Notes under the pieces: generated by a model
Told to the model about the DNA's origin: nothing
Seen by the model: the letters and a program-made list of their open reading frames with translations, nothing else
Database searches by the model: none
Assembly: GCF_001679785.1 (NCBI RefSeq)
Contig: NZ_CP016286.1
Span: 2,790,001-2,854,000 of the forward strand
DNA length: 64,000 nucleotides
Direction of reading: 5' to 3'
Origin: Rhizobium leguminosarum
GTDB taxonomy: Bacteria > Pseudomonadota > Alphaproteobacteria > Rhizobiales > Rhizobiaceae
In this document: piece after piece, positions 63,541 through 64,000 of the stretch
Layout of the letters: each line of letters opens with the position of its first letter
Numbering within the stretch: position 1 is the stretch's first letter
Made by a program: the position numbers and the translations under genes

Positions 63541-64000
63541 ACGGCCGGTTGCGCGGATTCTGGACTCTGGTTGGTGTGATCATCGCCGCCCTGGCATTCG
63601 CGTCGGCCGCCGTCGCTCATGAGATAAGACCAGCCTACCTGCAGATCGATCAGAAAGCCGCCAACCGATACACTGTCACCTGGCGGACGCCGATGCTGTC
63701 GGGAATGAGGCTCCCCGTCGCCCTGCGGTTTCCGGAAGGCGTCCGCAACGTGACCACTTCGGAGCGCAATCTTCCGGACTCGGTGGTCGAAACCCGCGTG
63801 ATCGAGACGACGAACGGAGCCCTTGCGGGCCAGCGTGTCGAGTTCATCGGGCTTCAGGCGACGATCACCGACGTGCTCGTGCGCGTGCGCTTGCTGGACG
63901 GCCCCGCCTCGATAACCATGGTTCGTCCATCACAGCCGTGGATCGACGTAGCCGCCCGGCCGGGCAGTCTGGAAGTCGCAAGAACATTCATGCACCAGGG
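63537..64000 (+). CDS. HupE/UreJ family protein, N-terminal part (runs off window)
   Basis: The frame starts at ATG 63537, overlapping the PpiC stop, and is open to the window end (154 codons). A signal peptide (about 1-27, AVA/HE) is followed by HEIRPAYLQI, typical of the periplasmic start of HupE/UreJ_2 proteins, whose transmembrane half would lie beyond the window. This family is linked to nickel, cobalt or other metal entry, by weak inference. Confidence 0.75.
   Translation, partial: MNGRLRGFWTLVGVIIAALAFASAAVAHEIRPAYLQIDQKAANRYTVTWRTPMLSGMRLPVALRFPEGVRNVTTSERNLPDSVVETRVIETTNGALAGQRVEFIGLQATITDVLVRVRLLDGPASITMVRPSQPWIDVAARPGSLEVARTFMHQ

Noticed and set aside
42144..64000. complete integrative island with integrase
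   Set aside because: No integrase, excisionase or second exact att site is visible in the window, so only a possible island is claimed.
1..64000. CRISPR arrays, rRNA genes, phage or secretion-system clusters
   Set aside because: No regularly spaced repeats, rRNA sequence, phage structural genes or secretion ATPases were seen.

Overview
The window looks like a chromosome (or large replicon) segment from a Rhizobium species of the R. leguminosarum/R. etli type. Evidence: a chvE-gguA-gguB-gguC sugar cluster with divergent gbpR, an L-arabonate dehydratase that looks nearly identical (from memory) to the characterised R. leguminosarum enzyme, rhizobial palindromic repeats, and high-GC coding with many ATGA-type gene overlaps. 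I judged this by reading; no database search was run.

Layout. 1-5.7 kb: the end of a flotillin-like gene, a metallophosphoesterase preceded by a MITE-like palindromic element, and a purine/ureide degradation operon on the minus strand (puuE-uraD-DUF86-allA-uraH) behind a DUF1045 gene. 5.8-19.4 kb: a divergent pair matching the two halves of MnmC, a large hybrid histidine kinase, an AlkC-type DNA glycosylase, an RhlE-type RNA helicase, a DMT exporter, and the ATP-grasp/alpha-E/transglutaminase trio. 19.6-22 kb: an ISNCY-like insertion with a target duplication, then a Phd/VapC-type toxin-antitoxin pair. 22-31.7 kb: the sugar uptake and oxidation operon chvE-gguAB-gguC-aldehyde dehydrogenase-arabonate dehydratase, with gbpR divergent. 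31.7-35.4 kb: a J-like protein, a Tat-exported Hint protein, a small membrane protein with a broken tandem copy, and iolG. 35.4-37 kb: an IS481-type element that splits a palindromic repeat. 37-42 kb: a ROK regulator divergent from a xylose-type ABC operon, with a perfect operator-like palindrome between them.

At 42.1 kb a tRNA-Arg(CCG) is followed by a second IS481-type element, an acetyltransferase and IS debris. From there to the end (44.9-64 kb) nearly every gene encodes an exported, outer-membrane or inner-membrane protein of little-known family: LssY_C, OmpA-like, GLG1-type Cys-rich, two DUF1254 proteins, two beta-barrels, DUF2147, DUF4105, a DUF900-type lipoprotein hydrolase, DUF3604, PpiC and HupE. 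Six intergenic gaps here carry versions of one 19-bp palindrome, GTATGTTAC-N-GTAACATAC. The half nearest the gene is perfect in five of the six and lies about 79-90 bp before a start codon. I infer an undescribed envelope regulon. The best local candidate regulator is a membrane-anchored protein with an N-terminal winged-helix-like segment, a TolB/FlgO-like domain and TPRs (54664-56466). This is the most interesting system in the window. The region may be a genomic island next to the tRNA, but no integrase is visible.
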